Notes: generated by a model not told the origin, from the sequence alone. A stretch of DNA of 64,000 nucleotides from CAZYTM01 sp964649725 (GCA_964649725.1 CAZYTM010000002.1:248001-312000), one strand, 5' to 3'; counted from the first letter of the stretch, positions 36,822 to 45,320 are shown. Program-made: numbers and translations.

Positions 36822-36949
36822 GGTGCAACAATGGTCAAGACAGGTGCAAAATCTGCACTCCTTCGCGCGGAAAGGATCATTGCATATTTCATACAACCCC
36901 TTGTTCAGGCTGTTCAGGGAATTGCTCCAGTTTGGCACGTGACGTGATT
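36822..36949 (+). promoter_or_regulatory. candidate activator sites and sigma54-like promoter
   Basis: GGTGCAA occurs at 36822-36828 and again at 36843-36849, 21 bp (two helical turns) apart. The second copy lies in an inverted repeat GTGCA-N5-TGCAC (36844-36858). Downstream, TTGGCACG at 36932-36939 matches the -24 box of sigma54 promoters well, but the -12 box is GTGAT rather than TTGCA/T, so the promoter call is weak. The next ORF begins at 36997 with AGAGGAGG before it. Confidence 0.45.
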
Positions 36950-36996
36950 ATACCTCTTCAACTGCTGTAGCAGACAAATTCAAGAGGAGGCATGAC

Positions 36997-37287
36997 ATGA
37001 AACGTAACAGAGCCATATTGATCGTCCTCACGGCTGTATTCACCATGGCGTCCGGTGCCGAGGCATTCGCCCGCGGTGGCAACGGACAAGGGACCAGACT
37101 GCGTGATGGCAGCTGCGTCAGAAACCAGAATACCACTCAGACCCAGACCAGACAACGGCTGCGTGACGGCAGCGGAGCAGGAAAAGGGAAGAGAGCTGGT
37201 CAGGGTCAGATGAACCGACAGGGTGGCAGCAGCACCAATGACAGCACCACACCACCAGCAAGCAATAGCAGTAACGCAACGCAGTAG
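36997..37287 (+). CDS. small exported basic Gly/Gln-rich protein
   Basis: 96 residues: a signal peptide (about 1-24, AEAFA) then a basic, low-complexity mature part rich in Gly, Arg, Gln, Ser and Thr. The hexapeptide RLRDGS occurs twice (about residues 34 and 54). A single cysteine is present. No domain was recognised. By position it could play a ZraP-like accessory role for the upstream two-component system, but there is no sequence similarity to ZraP to support that. Confidence 0.72.
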   Translation: MKRNRAILIVLTAVFTMASGAEAFARGGNGQGTRLRDGSCVRNQNTTQTQTRQRLRDGSGAGKGKRAGQGQMNRQGGSSTNDSTTPPASNSSNATQ

Positions 37288-37299
37288 GAAGGATTACCC

Positions 37300-37800
37300 A
37301 TGACCAGAGGCCGCTCTCTACTCCCTGTTATTTTCACCATCCTGATCTCCTTGCCGATGCCGGCAACTGCCGGATGGTTCGGTACGGAGACTACCAGGGA
37401 GAAGAGCGGCCTCGATCTTGAACATGGCTATGACCGGAATACCGTTGTCACTCTCAATGGCAAGGTGACCAGTATAGATACTGCACCCGAAAGCGGGCCG
37501 GTAATAGCCATCATCCAGCATGGCAAAGAGACCACTACCCTGGTGCTCGGGCCGAAGGAGTACTGGCAGAGTAACGGTCTGAAACTGCAACCGGACGACA
37601 ATGTGACGGTGCGCGGCTCAAAGGCCCAGGGACGGGATGGCAAGAACTACCTGATCGTAGCCAGTATCGTCACACCCGCCAACGGTACCGAAGTGACGCT
37701 CCGCAATGACGCCGGCAGACCTGCCTGGTCTGGTGGCAACCGTCATGGCCAACAGCGCTCAGCACCGATGCGACAATTCCGTGGTGGCCGGGCCCGTTAA
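37300..37800 (+). CDS. exported OB-fold-like protein
   Basis: 166 residues with a signal peptide (about 1-24, PATAG). The mature core VVTLNGKVTSID...VIAIIQHGKETTTLVLGP...LKLQPDDNVTVRGSKAQ has the strand pattern of small periplasmic OB-fold (BOF/DUF5666-like) proteins. The C-terminal 30 residues are basic and Gly/Arg/Gln-rich, resembling the tail of the preceding gene product. It is 12 bp after that gene. The family assignment is tentative. Confidence 0.72.
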   Translation: MTRGRSLLPVIFTILISLPMPATAGWFGTETTREKSGLDLEHGYDRNTVVTLNGKVTSIDTAPESGPVIAIIQHGKETTTLVLGPKEYWQSNGLKLQPDDNVTVRGSKAQGRDGKNYLIVASIVTPANGTEVTLRNDAGRPAWSGGNRHGQQRSAPMRQFRGGRAR

Positions 37801-37836
37801 CCAGCACGACTCCAGCCAACCGTTTAAGAGGATTTC

Positions 37837-38724
37837 ATGCACACTTTAATTCTGCGCTGCTTTCAGGGAGCGCTGCTCGCTATCATCATGACAAGTCAGG
37901 CTATAGGCGGCCCCCTGCCGGCAGATAAAACCGAGCAGAAGAGCTACGCCGCCATCGGCCTGGGGGTCGAATACGCCTCCGGGACCTTTGGCACAGCCAA
38001 CCGGACCGACTTCATCTCGATCCCCCTCACTATCGACATCTATCCTACTGACCGCTCCGATCTGGAGCTGGTCATCCCCTATCTTTACCAGAGCAACAAC
38101 GCCACCCTCTTCAGCACCGGAGTACATGGTACCCCCCGCATGGGACAGAGCAGTGCCAAACTGCTGCCGGCCATGAACGGGCCGATGGGGCAGGGAGGGA
38201 GCAGTGGCAGCACAGCTGCCGCCACTGCCAGCGACTCTTCACTGCACGGTCTTGGCGATATAACCCTGACTGCCGGATACGTGGTGCTGGAAGAAGGGGA
38301 CCTGCTGCCACAGCTCCGCCTTACCGGCTATGTCAAATTCCCCACCGCTGACCAGGATGCCGGTCTCGGGAGCGGCCAGTTCGACAGCGGCCCGGGGATT
38401 TCCCTCTCCAAATGGGTTGACGACTGGCAGCTGTTCGGTGAGGCTAGCTATATCTTCCAGGGGAAGTCTGGCAGCCTCTCCCCGAAGAGCTATGCCGCGT
38501 ACAGCGGGGGTATCGGCAATCAGCTGAGCGAGACCTTTTACACCTCGCTCCAGGTCAAAGGGGGGACAGCTCCGACCAGGGATTCCCCGGCACCGCTGGA
38601 AGGAAGGGTGAACTGCCGCTGGAGACCGCTCGCAAAAACAGGGATCGAAAGTTATGCCGGGAAAGGTTTCACCACCGGCAGTCCTGACTATATCTTCAGC
38701 CTGGCATTATTTCAGTACTTCTGA
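37837..38724 (+). CDS. outer-membrane beta-barrel-like protein
   Basis: 295 residues with a signal peptide (about 1-24) and alternating amphipathic strands ending in an aromatic residue (LALFQYF), a typical outer-membrane barrel C-terminus. The strand pattern (IPLTIDIYPTDRSDLELVIPYLY, LGDITLTAGYVVLEEGDLLPQLRLTGYVKFPT) resembles Phenol_MetA_deg/transporter-type barrels. A Gly/Ser/Met-rich loop covers about residues 105-130. It is the third gene of the group downstream of the Ntr-type regulator. Confidence 0.75.
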   Translation: MHTLILRCFQGALLAIIMTSQAIGGPLPADKTEQKSYAAIGLGVEYASGTFGTANRTDFISIPLTIDIYPTDRSDLELVIPYLYQSNNATLFSTGVHGTPRMGQSSAKLLPAMNGPMGQGGSSGSTAAATASDSSLHGLGDITLTAGYVVLEEGDLLPQLRLTGYVKFPTADQDAGLGSGQFDSGPGISLSKWVDDWQLFGEASYIFQGKSGSLSPKSYAAYSGGIGNQLSETFYTSLQVKGGTAPTRDSPAPLEGRVNCRWRPLAKTGIESYAGKGFTTGSPDYIFSLALFQYF

Positions 38725-38796
38725 CAGCAGCCTTTCATGTGCTATAATCTTTTTGCCAGAGCCAGCTCTGGCCATATCAGCGCATGAGGTACCAGT

Positions 38797-39861
38797 ATGC
38801 CTAGAATAGTGAAGGGGCGGGGGGTAAAGAGCGGCTTGCCCCCCGGGACCATGGTCCATATCGGCGAACTGCCGGCAGAGCAGACGATGCTCCATCTGGT
38901 CGACTATACTGCCGAGACGCTCAACGAGCTGAAATTGACCAGCTATGAAGAGTGCCTCCCCTTTCGTGACCAGCAGTCGGTCACCTGGCTCGACCTGAGC
39001 GGAGTCCATGACCTGGAACTGCTGCAGCGGGTCGGCGACTGCTTCGGGCTCCATCCGCTGGTGCTGGAGGATATCGCCAATACCAACCAGCGGCCGAAAC
39101 TGGAGCTGTATGACGGGTATGCCTTTATCGTCATGAAGATGCTGGCGCTCGGCCCTGAAGAAAAGCTGGCCGCCGAACAGGTCGCCTTCATCCTCGGCCC
39201 CAACTATGTCCTGTCGTTCCGTGAAGGGGTCTGCGGTGATCTCTTCGAAGGGGTGCGGGAGCGGCTGCGCAAGGGGCGCGGCCGGCTCCGCAGCGAGCAG
39301 GCCGACTACCTTGCCTACTCCCTGATGGATACCATCGTCGACAACTACTTCGTCGTCTTTGAACGGCTTGGCGAACTGCTGGAGCTGCTGGAGGACGAGA
39401 TCGTGGCGCGGCCGACCAACCATACGGTGCGCCGCATCCATGGCCTGAAAAGGGATATGATCTATGTCCGCCGGGCGGTCTGGCCGCTCCGCGAGGTACT
39501 GGCAGCCCTGCAGCGTGGCGATTCTCCCCTGATAAGGCATTCGACCATGCTCTATCTGCGCGACGTCTACGACCACACCATCCAGGCGATGGACTCGGTC
39601 GACACCTTCCGCGACATGCTCTCCAGCATGCTCGACGTCTATCTCACCAGTCTCTCCAACCGGATGAACGAGGTGATGAAGTTCCTCACCATCATCGGCA
39701 CCATCTTCATCCCCCTCACCTTTATCGCCGGCGTCTACGGCATGAACTTCCACTTCATGCCGGAGCTCTCCTGGAAATGGGGGTATGCCTGGGCCCTCTG
39801 CCTGATGCTGACGGTCGCCGGTACCATGCTGGCCTATTTCAGGCGCAAACGCTGGCTCTGA
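38797..39861 (+). CDS. corA: CorA magnesium/cobalt transporter
   Basis: A 354-residue divalent-cation channel. A cytoplasmic alpha/beta N-domain and long stalk helices (to about 290) are followed by TM1 (about 295-315) ending in the selectivity motif YGMN, the periplasmic loop FHFMPE, and TM2 (about 328-347), finishing with a basic tail RRKRWL. All signature features of an active CorA pentamer subunit are present. The GAGGT ribosome site fits the ATG. Confidence 0.96.
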   Translation: MPRIVKGRGVKSGLPPGTMVHIGELPAEQTMLHLVDYTAETLNELKLTSYEECLPFRDQQSVTWLDLSGVHDLELLQRVGDCFGLHPLVLEDIANTNQRPKLELYDGYAFIVMKMLALGPEEKLAAEQVAFILGPNYVLSFREGVCGDLFEGVRERLRKGRGRLRSEQADYLAYSLMDTIVDNYFVVFERLGELLELLEDEIVARPTNHTVRRIHGLKRDMIYVRRAVWPLREVLAALQRGDSPLIRHSTMLYLRDVYDHTIQAMDSVDTFRDMLSSMLDVYLTSLSNRMNEVMKFLTIIGTIFIPLTFIAGVYGMNFHFMPELSWKWGYAWALCLMLTVAGTMLAYFRRKRWL

Positions 39862-39881
39862 GCAACCATGTAGACCCCTTG

Positions 39882-40232
39882 CTACTCCTTTTTGGCAGGC
39901 TCTTTCGCCGCTGGTGGCGAATGGTAGGCGACAAAGCTTAAGCCTGAGGAGATGCAGAGGGTGATGACAGCTATGCTGCCGGCAAGTCTCCGCCCCTGCC
40001 AGAGGCTGCTGAACCAGCGCTCCATCTGGTCCGCCAGGACGCTCATCTTGCCACCATAGACCTCGATCTCGTGGCGGTAGCGCTTGGAATTGAGGAATTC
40101 GTCCACCATGGAGGTATCTGCCGGTTCGGCGCTGGCAAGGTAGATGACTGCGGCGCTGGCAAGACCGGCCAGCAGGATGCCGGCGGCGATGATATAGAGG
40201 CGGGACTGTAATGTTCGGTTTTGCCAGTCAAT
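39882..40232 (-). CDS. small two-helix membrane protein, start uncertain
   Basis: From the first ATG (40109) the protein has 75 residues, but the frame continues upstream with convincing protein-like sequence. It begins near 40232 (IDWQNRTLQSRLYI) and includes a full membrane helix IIAAGILLAGLASAAVIYLA. The complete form would be about 116 residues: TM1, a charged central segment, TM2 and a Lys/Glu/Pro tail. No ATG, GTG or TTG lies between the upstream TGA (40236-40238) and that helix; an ATT at 40232 with a weak GGTGA is the only obvious candidate. Either ATT is used, or the original start was lost. Confidence 0.6.
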   Translation of the reverse strand: MDWQNRTLQSRLYIIAAGILLAGLASAAVIYLASAEPADTSMVDEFLNSKRYRHEIEVYGGKMSVLADQMERWFSSLWQGRRLAGSIAVITLCISSGLSFVAYHSPPAAKEPAKKE

Positions 40233-40252
40233 AAATCACCAGTTCTAAAGGC

Positions 40253-40300
40253 GACAAAGGGACAGTCCCTCTATATTTTAAAGGGACTGTCCCTTTTGTC
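40253..40300. repeat. palindromic GGGACAGTCCC element
   Basis: AAAGGGACAGTCCCT (40256-40270) pairs perfectly with AGGGACTGTCCCTTT (40282-40296), and the outer GAC/GTC bases extend the stem. It lies at the 3' end of the next minus-strand gene and could act as a terminator. A shorter relative, AGGGATGGTGTCCCT followed by TGTATTTTTA, occurs at 47497-47520. Confidence 0.75.
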
Positions 40301-40315
40301 CCTCTTACTTCTTGA

Positions 40316-40756
40316 TTATGGGCAGGAGAGTTTCATGACAGCACCATAGCCTGCCTCTGCACCTGCTTTGACTGACTTCACCTCGCCATCGCCACAGTGC
40401 CATTCTGCAACGTATTCCTTGCCGCAACCGACTGCCGGATCGCCGATCACCTGGTAGTTTACCGTATAGTCGCAACGGTTTTTCCCGTTACACTGTCGCG
40501 CCAGATGCTCGGTCTTGTTGCCGTGCGGAGTGCCGCAGTTCAGACCGTATGAGCCTGCCACCACATTGATGGCCCCACCCCGGGAGGCAGCCTGCCCATC
40601 GTCGCCAATGTTGATCTGACTGATCTGTGAAGGAGCCCCCCTGAGCTGGACCTTCTGGGTGCTGCCATCCTTGTACCTGATGGAGAGGGTTGCCGCGGTC
40701 GAGCTGGAGGCAAAGAGAATTGCTACGATCAATGCTGCGAAAAGTTTCCTGGCCAT
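40316..40756 (-). CDS. secreted SUEL/rhamnose-lectin-like protein
   Basis: 146 residues: a signal peptide (1-20), then a short region TLSIRYKDGSTQKVQLRG. A C-terminal Cys-rich domain (about 60-146) has the spacing of SUEL-type galactose/rhamnose-binding lectins: SYGLNCG, LARQCNGKNRCDYTVN, IGDPAVGCGKEYVAEWHC and a final cysteine. Six or more cysteines would form disulfides after export. A carbohydrate-binding role is inferred from this pattern. AGGAGG lies upstream of the ATG. Confidence 0.68.
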   Translation of the reverse strand: MARKLFAALIVAILFASSSTAATLSIRYKDGSTQKVQLRGAPSQISQINIGDDGQAASRGGAINVVAGSYGLNCGTPHGNKTEHLARQCNGKNRCDYTVNYQVIGDPAVGCGKEYVAEWHCGDGEVKSVKAGAEAGYGAVMKLSCP

Positions 40757-40833
40757 TTGCTATCCTCCTTTACATGATGATGCATTGACAGGCATTATAG
40801 CACAAGAAGGCTGTACGCCAAATTCTTCTTCAG

Positions 40834-41574
40834 TCACCTATTGCGGAAAAATATCAACAGGGAATCGACCAGCACGCATGAACTGTATCTCTCCGGAGCG
40901 ACAAATTCCGTTACCCCTCTTGTCACCCCTTCGGCACTGTTGAAGTCGTGAAAAGCCAGCACCCCGCCCGGCATAAGCAGCGGTTCCCAAAGTCCGATAT
41001 CCTCCCTGACATGCTCATAATCATGGTTACCGTCGATGAAGACCATCCTTGCCGGAGCGGTTACGATCTCTCTGGCAGAGACTGAATCCATCTCCAGCGG
41101 CTCGATATATTCGCTCACCCCTGCCCGGGCAATATTGCTTTGAAAGGTTGCGAATATGGTCTTGCCGGGAGCGACACCGGCCTGATACAGCGCCTCTTTG
41201 CCGGGATTGCCGGCAAAATGGTCAATGGCGATGACTTTGCCGTTACCGGCCAACTGGCAACCCTTGGCCAGGTAAGAGGTGGTGCCGCCGAGCCAGCTGC
41301 CGATCTCGATGATATTGCCAGCCAGGGAAGCGGTGAGGCTCAGATAAAAGAGCGCATGTCTTTCAGCCAGAGAGGTCATGGAGGGGAATTGCACCAGCTG
41401 ATCGAAATCAGCCAGTTCGACACTGCTGCATAGCGGCAGAAGCTCGGCAAGCTTCCGCTTGACAGCTGCTGGCTGTGGGCTGTTCAGGCTGTTGCCGGGC
41501 ACCCCGAACAGCTCTGCGACTCTGGCTCTATTATCGACAACATGTTGACTCCGGAGACTACTTATATTTTGCAA
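40834..41574 (-). CDS. class I SAM-dependent methyltransferase (Methyltransf_24)
   Basis: 246 residues. The SAM-binding motif I is IIEIGSWLGGTTSYLA, motif II is KVIAIDHFAGNPG, and RMVFIDGNHDYEHVREDI with GGVLAFHDF is typical of Methyltransf_24 enzymes, often small-molecule or sugar O-methyltransferases. The assigned TTG start overlaps the upstream adaptor gene by 17 nt, suggesting coupling; a later start is possible. The substrate is unknown. Confidence 0.85.
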   Translation of the reverse strand: MQNISSLRSQHVVDNRARVAELFGVPGNSLNSPQPAAVKRKLAELLPLCSSVELADFDQLVQFPSMTSLAERHALFYLSLTASLAGNIIEIGSWLGGTTSYLAKGCQLAGNGKVIAIDHFAGNPGKEALYQAGVAPGKTIFATFQSNIARAGVSEYIEPLEMDSVSAREIVTAPARMVFIDGNHDYEHVREDIGLWEPLLMPGGVLAFHDFNSAEGVTRGVTEFVAPERYSSCVLVDSLLIFFRNR

Positions 41575-42616
41575 ACCATAACCAGATTCGCGGGCGCAAA
41601 GGAGAGACCATCCTGAGCCGAACCGCTCTGCCTGGCTTTCCCTGATATTCTTGCGGAAGGCTCACCCTTACAAAAATGCTCTTCTGCGCTGTAATCAGTG
41701 CAGGCATGAGGAGTCTGGCATCGGCAGGGTCGAGCGCTACGCTGCCGAAATCGATCTTTGTCACACCTGCTGGGAGATTGACGCTTTCCCCTTTTTCAAC
41801 CAGGCTCGCCTGCCAGCCGGCTCCACCCTGCACTGCGCGGGGAGGTACCTGAAGCAGAGCCATTACTTCGAGCGGTGTGCCAGGGGGCATGATCTCTGCC
41901 ACCGGCGATGAACCACCGGCATGAAGCACCGACATAGGCGGGCTGCCCGGTTCCGGTGAAGGGGTGGCTGCGGCAGAGGAGCCGAATATCTGCATCTGGG
42001 GCTGCACCCAGAGCGAATAGAGGAGTCCGCTAACCGGACTGGCAAGAGGGAGGCCCTGCTCCGTCGGCACCATCTCCCCGATCGCTTCATTGAAGGAGTA
42101 GACCTTATTGGCATTTTCCCTGCCACGCTGCAAGTTATATTTTTGCCCGGCCTTTGCCAGCTCAAGGTCAGCTTCGCGTGGGACGGTAATTGCCAGCCGC
42201 CTGGCCAGGTCACTCTCCCATCTCTGCGCACTTTTCACCTCTTTGATGAGCTGTGACGACCAGCGGTTGGCAGCAGCGATCCGGGCGCTCCTCTCATCTT
42301 CCGCTTTCCGGTACCAGCCGGGGATTTGCTCCGACTCCTCTGCGCCGCCACCGGGTGGTGTCATCCGGGTATATGCCAATACCGAGAACTTACCTTCCGG
42401 GATATACTCGAACAGCAGTTCCCCCTCTCTCACCTCCTGGAATCTCTCCACCCTCATCCGGCAGACCATGCCTGATTCGCGGGGGGTCACGCTGACAAGA
42501 TTCTCGAAACGGGGCTGAACTGTTCCGAAACCTTCCAGGGTGATTCGGACCGGCCAGAGCAGCCATATAAGTAACGCTGACAGCAGCAGAAGCAGCAGCA
42601 GAACTGGCCGTCTCAT
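41558..42616 (-). CDS. HlyD-like periplasmic adaptor protein
   Basis: 352 residues. One N-terminal membrane helix (about 4-20) is followed by VRITLEGFGTVQPRFENLVSVTPRESGMVCRM, a lipoyl/barrel-sandwich half-motif of membrane-fusion proteins. A helical hairpin region (about 100-165) and a second barrel half (PLASPVSGLLYSLWVQ) follow, then beta sequence to the end. No ABC transporter, peptidase or TolC-like gene is adjacent, so it is an orphan. It overlaps the methyltransferase gene. Confidence 0.72.
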   Translation of the reverse strand: MRRPVLLLLLLLSALLIWLLWPVRITLEGFGTVQPRFENLVSVTPRESGMVCRMRVERFQEVREGELLFEYIPEGKFSVLAYTRMTPPGGGAEESEQIPGWYRKAEDERSARIAAANRWSSQLIKEVKSAQRWESDLARRLAITVPREADLELAKAGQKYNLQRGRENANKVYSFNEAIGEMVPTEQGLPLASPVSGLLYSLWVQPQMQIFGSSAAATPSPEPGSPPMSVLHAGGSSPVAEIMPPGTPLEVMALLQVPPRAVQGGAGWQASLVEKGESVNLPAGVTKIDFGSVALDPADARLLMPALITAQKSIFVRVSLPQEYQGKPGRAVRLRMVSPLRPRIWLWFAKYK

Positions 42617-42678
42617 CCATGCCTCCCCATCATGAAGTCCATATTACCCTAACAGAACAGAATATCACCCGGAAAAGC

Positions 42679-43095
42679 TCACTCCATAGAGTCGCAGATC
42701 GGTGCGAACTTATCCAGATCGATTGCCACGGCACCGGCAAACCGGCTATCCACTGATTCAGGTCGTTCGTCGGCAGATTTAAGGAAGCCTACCAGCATCT
42801 CCCCCCGCCCGGGCCTCTCCTCTAGTTTGACAATATAGCGGAAACCGCCCCTCTCTCTGGCCAGGTCGCGCAGGCTGCAGAGGATGAAAAAGGATGAGCC
42901 GACCGAGGAGCCGACACTCTTTACCTGCATATCGACCACCGACGTCCGCGGCAGCCGCTCGACTTCGGTAATGACAATATCCATCTTCGAACTGCTGAAA
43001 CGTTTCGAATCGGAGCGGAAGCCTTCAGCTGCGCCAGGAGATGCAAGGATACAGCAGCAGAAGATGGCCAGAATGCTCGGTGCAAAAAGATTCAT
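42679..43095 (-). CDS. exported protein of unknown function
   Basis: 138 residues with a signal peptide (about 1-23, ending PGAAEG). The mature domain is alpha/beta with DIVITEVERLPRTSVVDMQVKSVGSSVGSSFF, a pattern of short strands, and two cysteines. No family was recognised. It lies 62 bp upstream of the HlyD-like gene on the same strand and may belong to the same envelope-related group. Confidence 0.68.
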   Translation of the reverse strand: MNLFAPSILAIFCCCILASPGAAEGFRSDSKRFSSSKMDIVITEVERLPRTSVVDMQVKSVGSSVGSSFFILCSLRDLARERGGFRYIVKLEERPGRGEMLVGFLKSADERPESVDSRFAGAVAIDLDKFAPICDSME

Positions 43096-43149
43096 ATACT
43101 ATTCTCCCTGACTTGATTTATCACGGATCTCCTGGTTTTACCAATTAAA

Positions 43150-43860
43150 TCAGAGCGCCAGCCGCAACCTGACCAGCTCCAGCAGGGCGCGCAGGATCAC
43201 TGCCGGCCTGGCACCGCTCGGAGTGCCGGCAGAACGTGGTCGATGACCGCAAAGCGGTACCTCGCGAATAGAGAAGCCGCCCCTCCTGGCCCGGAGCAGC
43301 AGTTCGGCGGAAAAGGTCGCACCTGCCGAGATGAAGCTCCCCCCCAGCTTTACCATCACCCCCCGCCGGAGCAGTTTGAAGGCGCAGTTGATATCACTGC
43401 CTACCCGACCGAAGAGGAGGCTGACCAGCCATCCCCAGCATCGGGCGTAACAGCGGCGCAGCAGCGGATCGCGGCGGGGATGGCGGACACCGATGACCAG
43501 GTCGGCGGCAGGGACTGCTGCGACAAGGTTCTCAATCTCGGCAAGATCGAACTGCCGGTCGGCATCGGTGATGAAGAGCCACTCTTTTGCTGCGACGCGA
43601 AGACCGCTTCGCAGCGCGGCACCGTAACCCTGATTTGTGCGGTGTCGCAGCAGCCTGAGCGGCGGGTGGTGTGATTGCAGCGCTTCGACCAGTTCTGCCG
43701 TGGCATCGCTGCTGCCGTCATCGACAACGATCACCTCATAGTCAGGAGTTACACCTGCCGCGGCCTGAAGCGCTTCCTCTACCGCTGCCACAATATTCTC
43801 CGCCTCGTTGCAGGCCGGCATGATAATGGCGAGGCTCGGCAGCTCTGTTGGTCGGGACAT
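43150..43860 (-). CDS. family 2 glycosyltransferase (DPMS-like)
   Basis: 236 residues. The GT-A fold shows IIMPACNEAENI, VIVVDDGSSD, NQGYGAALRSGL and the metal-binding DADRQFD. It likely transfers a sugar from a nucleotide donor to a polyprenyl phosphate, as in DPMS/ArnC-type enzymes, although it lacks their C-terminal membrane helices. The start at 43860 (GGGTGACCCGG upstream) leaves 5 bp from the end of the GT-C-like gene, so the two form an operon. Confidence 0.9.
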   Translation of the reverse strand: MSRPTELPSLAIIMPACNEAENIVAAVEEALQAAAGVTPDYEVIVVDDGSSDATAELVEALQSHHPPLRLLRHRTNQGYGAALRSGLRVAAKEWLFITDADRQFDLAEIENLVAAVPAADLVIGVRHPRRDPLLRRCYARCWGWLVSLLFGRVGSDINCAFKLLRRGVMVKLGGSFISAGATFSAELLLRARRGGFSIREVPLCGHRPRSAGTPSGARPAVILRALLELVRLRLAL

Positions 43861-43865
43861 CCGGG

Positions 43866-45320
43866 TCACCCTCCAGACCGCTGTCGAAAGGGGATCTGCA
43901 CCAGCTGCAGCGTACCGTCCGGCTGCCATTTGCATTCGATGATAAGCACATTCGCTCCCTTTGGCGGGACAAAGCTGGCAAGGTCCTCGATCCAGTTGAT
44001 GCTGGTATCCCGATAGGCGACCCGCACCGACTGCAGGACATAGGCGCGGCCGGTGCGGGCATTGCCGACATAGAGCCAGCTGTTAGGGGGGAAGTGCGGC
44101 AGCTGCTGGCGCAGCGTTGCCAGAAAAAGCCGCGACGACTCCCCTGCCGCCTGCCAGAGCAGGCCGCGGCGCTCGACCTGCTGGTAGTTTATCGGCAGGA
44201 AAAGGATGAGGAAGAGCGCCAGAGAGATATTGGCGGTCTTTACCGAAAAACGCTCCCGCAGACCGAGATAGAGTCCGGCATAGGCGATGGCCGCGCCGGC
44301 TGCCGGGAGATAGAGGAAGCGGCTCAGCGAGCGGAAGATCGGCCAGGCGTCGAACTGCGCCAGGCCGCTCAGGCTCTGCGGCAGGAAAGCGAGGAAGACC
44401 CAGCCTAAGCCGAACAGCAGCAGCTTCCGCTCCCGCACCAGCAGCAGACTGGCAGGGATAAGGAGCGCCGCCAGATAGATGCGCGGGTCGTTCATGACGA
44501 GCCGCCCGTCAGGGCCGACAAAGAAGACGCTCCAGCCGGAGAGGAGCGAATGGAGCGGCCGGAAGCTGGAGAGTCGGGCGATCTCGGAACTGCTCTTAAG
44601 CAGCTGATAGACCACCAGGTAGTTGGTCAGCAGATAGCCCAGGACCACCGCGCTGAGTGCGGCAAAGCGCTTACCTACCCCGGCCAGGTCGGCCTGGCCG
44701 TTGAAGTAGAGCCACTCCAGCAGCAGCACCACCAGGGGGAGCGAAGCAGAGTCCTCCTTGCAGAAGGCGGCCAGGGTGAAGAGCAGGAGGGTCAGCCGCC
44801 ACTGGCCGATCGCCCCGCTCTGGCGGAAAGAGACATAGGCATGCAGCGCCAGCAGATAGAAGGTGGCATTCAGCAGGGTCGGAAAGGTGGAGTGCCAGAA
44901 GAAGGCGTCGCTGCCGACGGCGCTGGCGCAGAAGATAAAGGCGGCCAGTGCGGCCGGCAGACTCTCCCCCAAAAGCTGCCGCAGCAGCCGGAAGAGGAGC
45001 AGCGCATTGACCAGCCAGAGGAGTCCGCTGAAGAGGCTGTAGCCCAGGGGGGCAAAACCGGAGAGATAGTCGAGCGGCCACCAGAAGATATGCGCCACCA
45101 CCCGGAGCACGTTGCTGTAGCCGAGCAGCACCGCCCGCGGCCCATGCTGGATATGCTCGATAAAACCGAAGTCGTCGTAGCTGAAGAAATTATTCCGAAA
45201 GGGGAAGAAATAGAGCATGGTCACCAGGGTGACCAAAAGCAGCAGGAACAGCGGGATGAAGCGCCCAGAGCCAGCCGGCTCCACCCCCCCTGGCAAGGTT
45301 TTAAGCGGAGACTTCCTCAT
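43866..45320 (-). CDS. GT-C-type membrane glycosyltransferase-like protein
   Basis: 484 residues with about 10-11 membrane segments. The first periplasmic loop contains FFSYDDFGFIEHI, an Asp-Asp pair like the catalytic loop of GT-C enzymes (ArnT/PMT/TMTC group), and a C-terminal soluble part of about 90 residues follows. It would take a sugar from a lipid carrier, plausibly made by the adjacent GT2 enzyme, and attach it to a periplasmic acceptor. The acceptor and sugar are unknown. Confidence 0.78.
   Translation of the reverse strand: MRKSPLKTLPGGVEPAGSGRFIPLFLLLLVTLVTMLYFFPFRNNFFSYDDFGFIEHIQHGPRAVLLGYSNVLRVVAHIFWWPLDYLSGFAPLGYSLFSGLLWLVNALLLFRLLRQLLGESLPAALAAFIFCASAVGSDAFFWHSTFPTLLNATFYLLALHAYVSFRQSGAIGQWRLTLLLFTLAAFCKEDSASLPLVVLLLEWLYFNGQADLAGVGKRFAALSAVVLGYLLTNYLVVYQLLKSSSEIARLSSFRPLHSLLSGWSVFFVGPDGRLVMNDPRIYLAALLIPASLLLVRERKLLLFGLGWVFLAFLPQSLSGLAQFDAWPIFRSLSRFLYLPAAGAAIAYAGLYLGLRERFSVKTANISLALFLILFLPINYQQVERRGLLWQAAGESSRLFLATLRQQLPHFPPNSWLYVGNARTGRAYVLQSVRVAYRDTSINWIEDLASFVPPKGANVLIIECKWQPDGTLQLVQIPFRQRSGG

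Noticed and set aside
36932..36949. Confident sigma54 promoter before the 36997 gene
   Set aside because: The -12 element lacks the GC dinucleotide that is nearly invariant, so it is kept only as a weak candidate.
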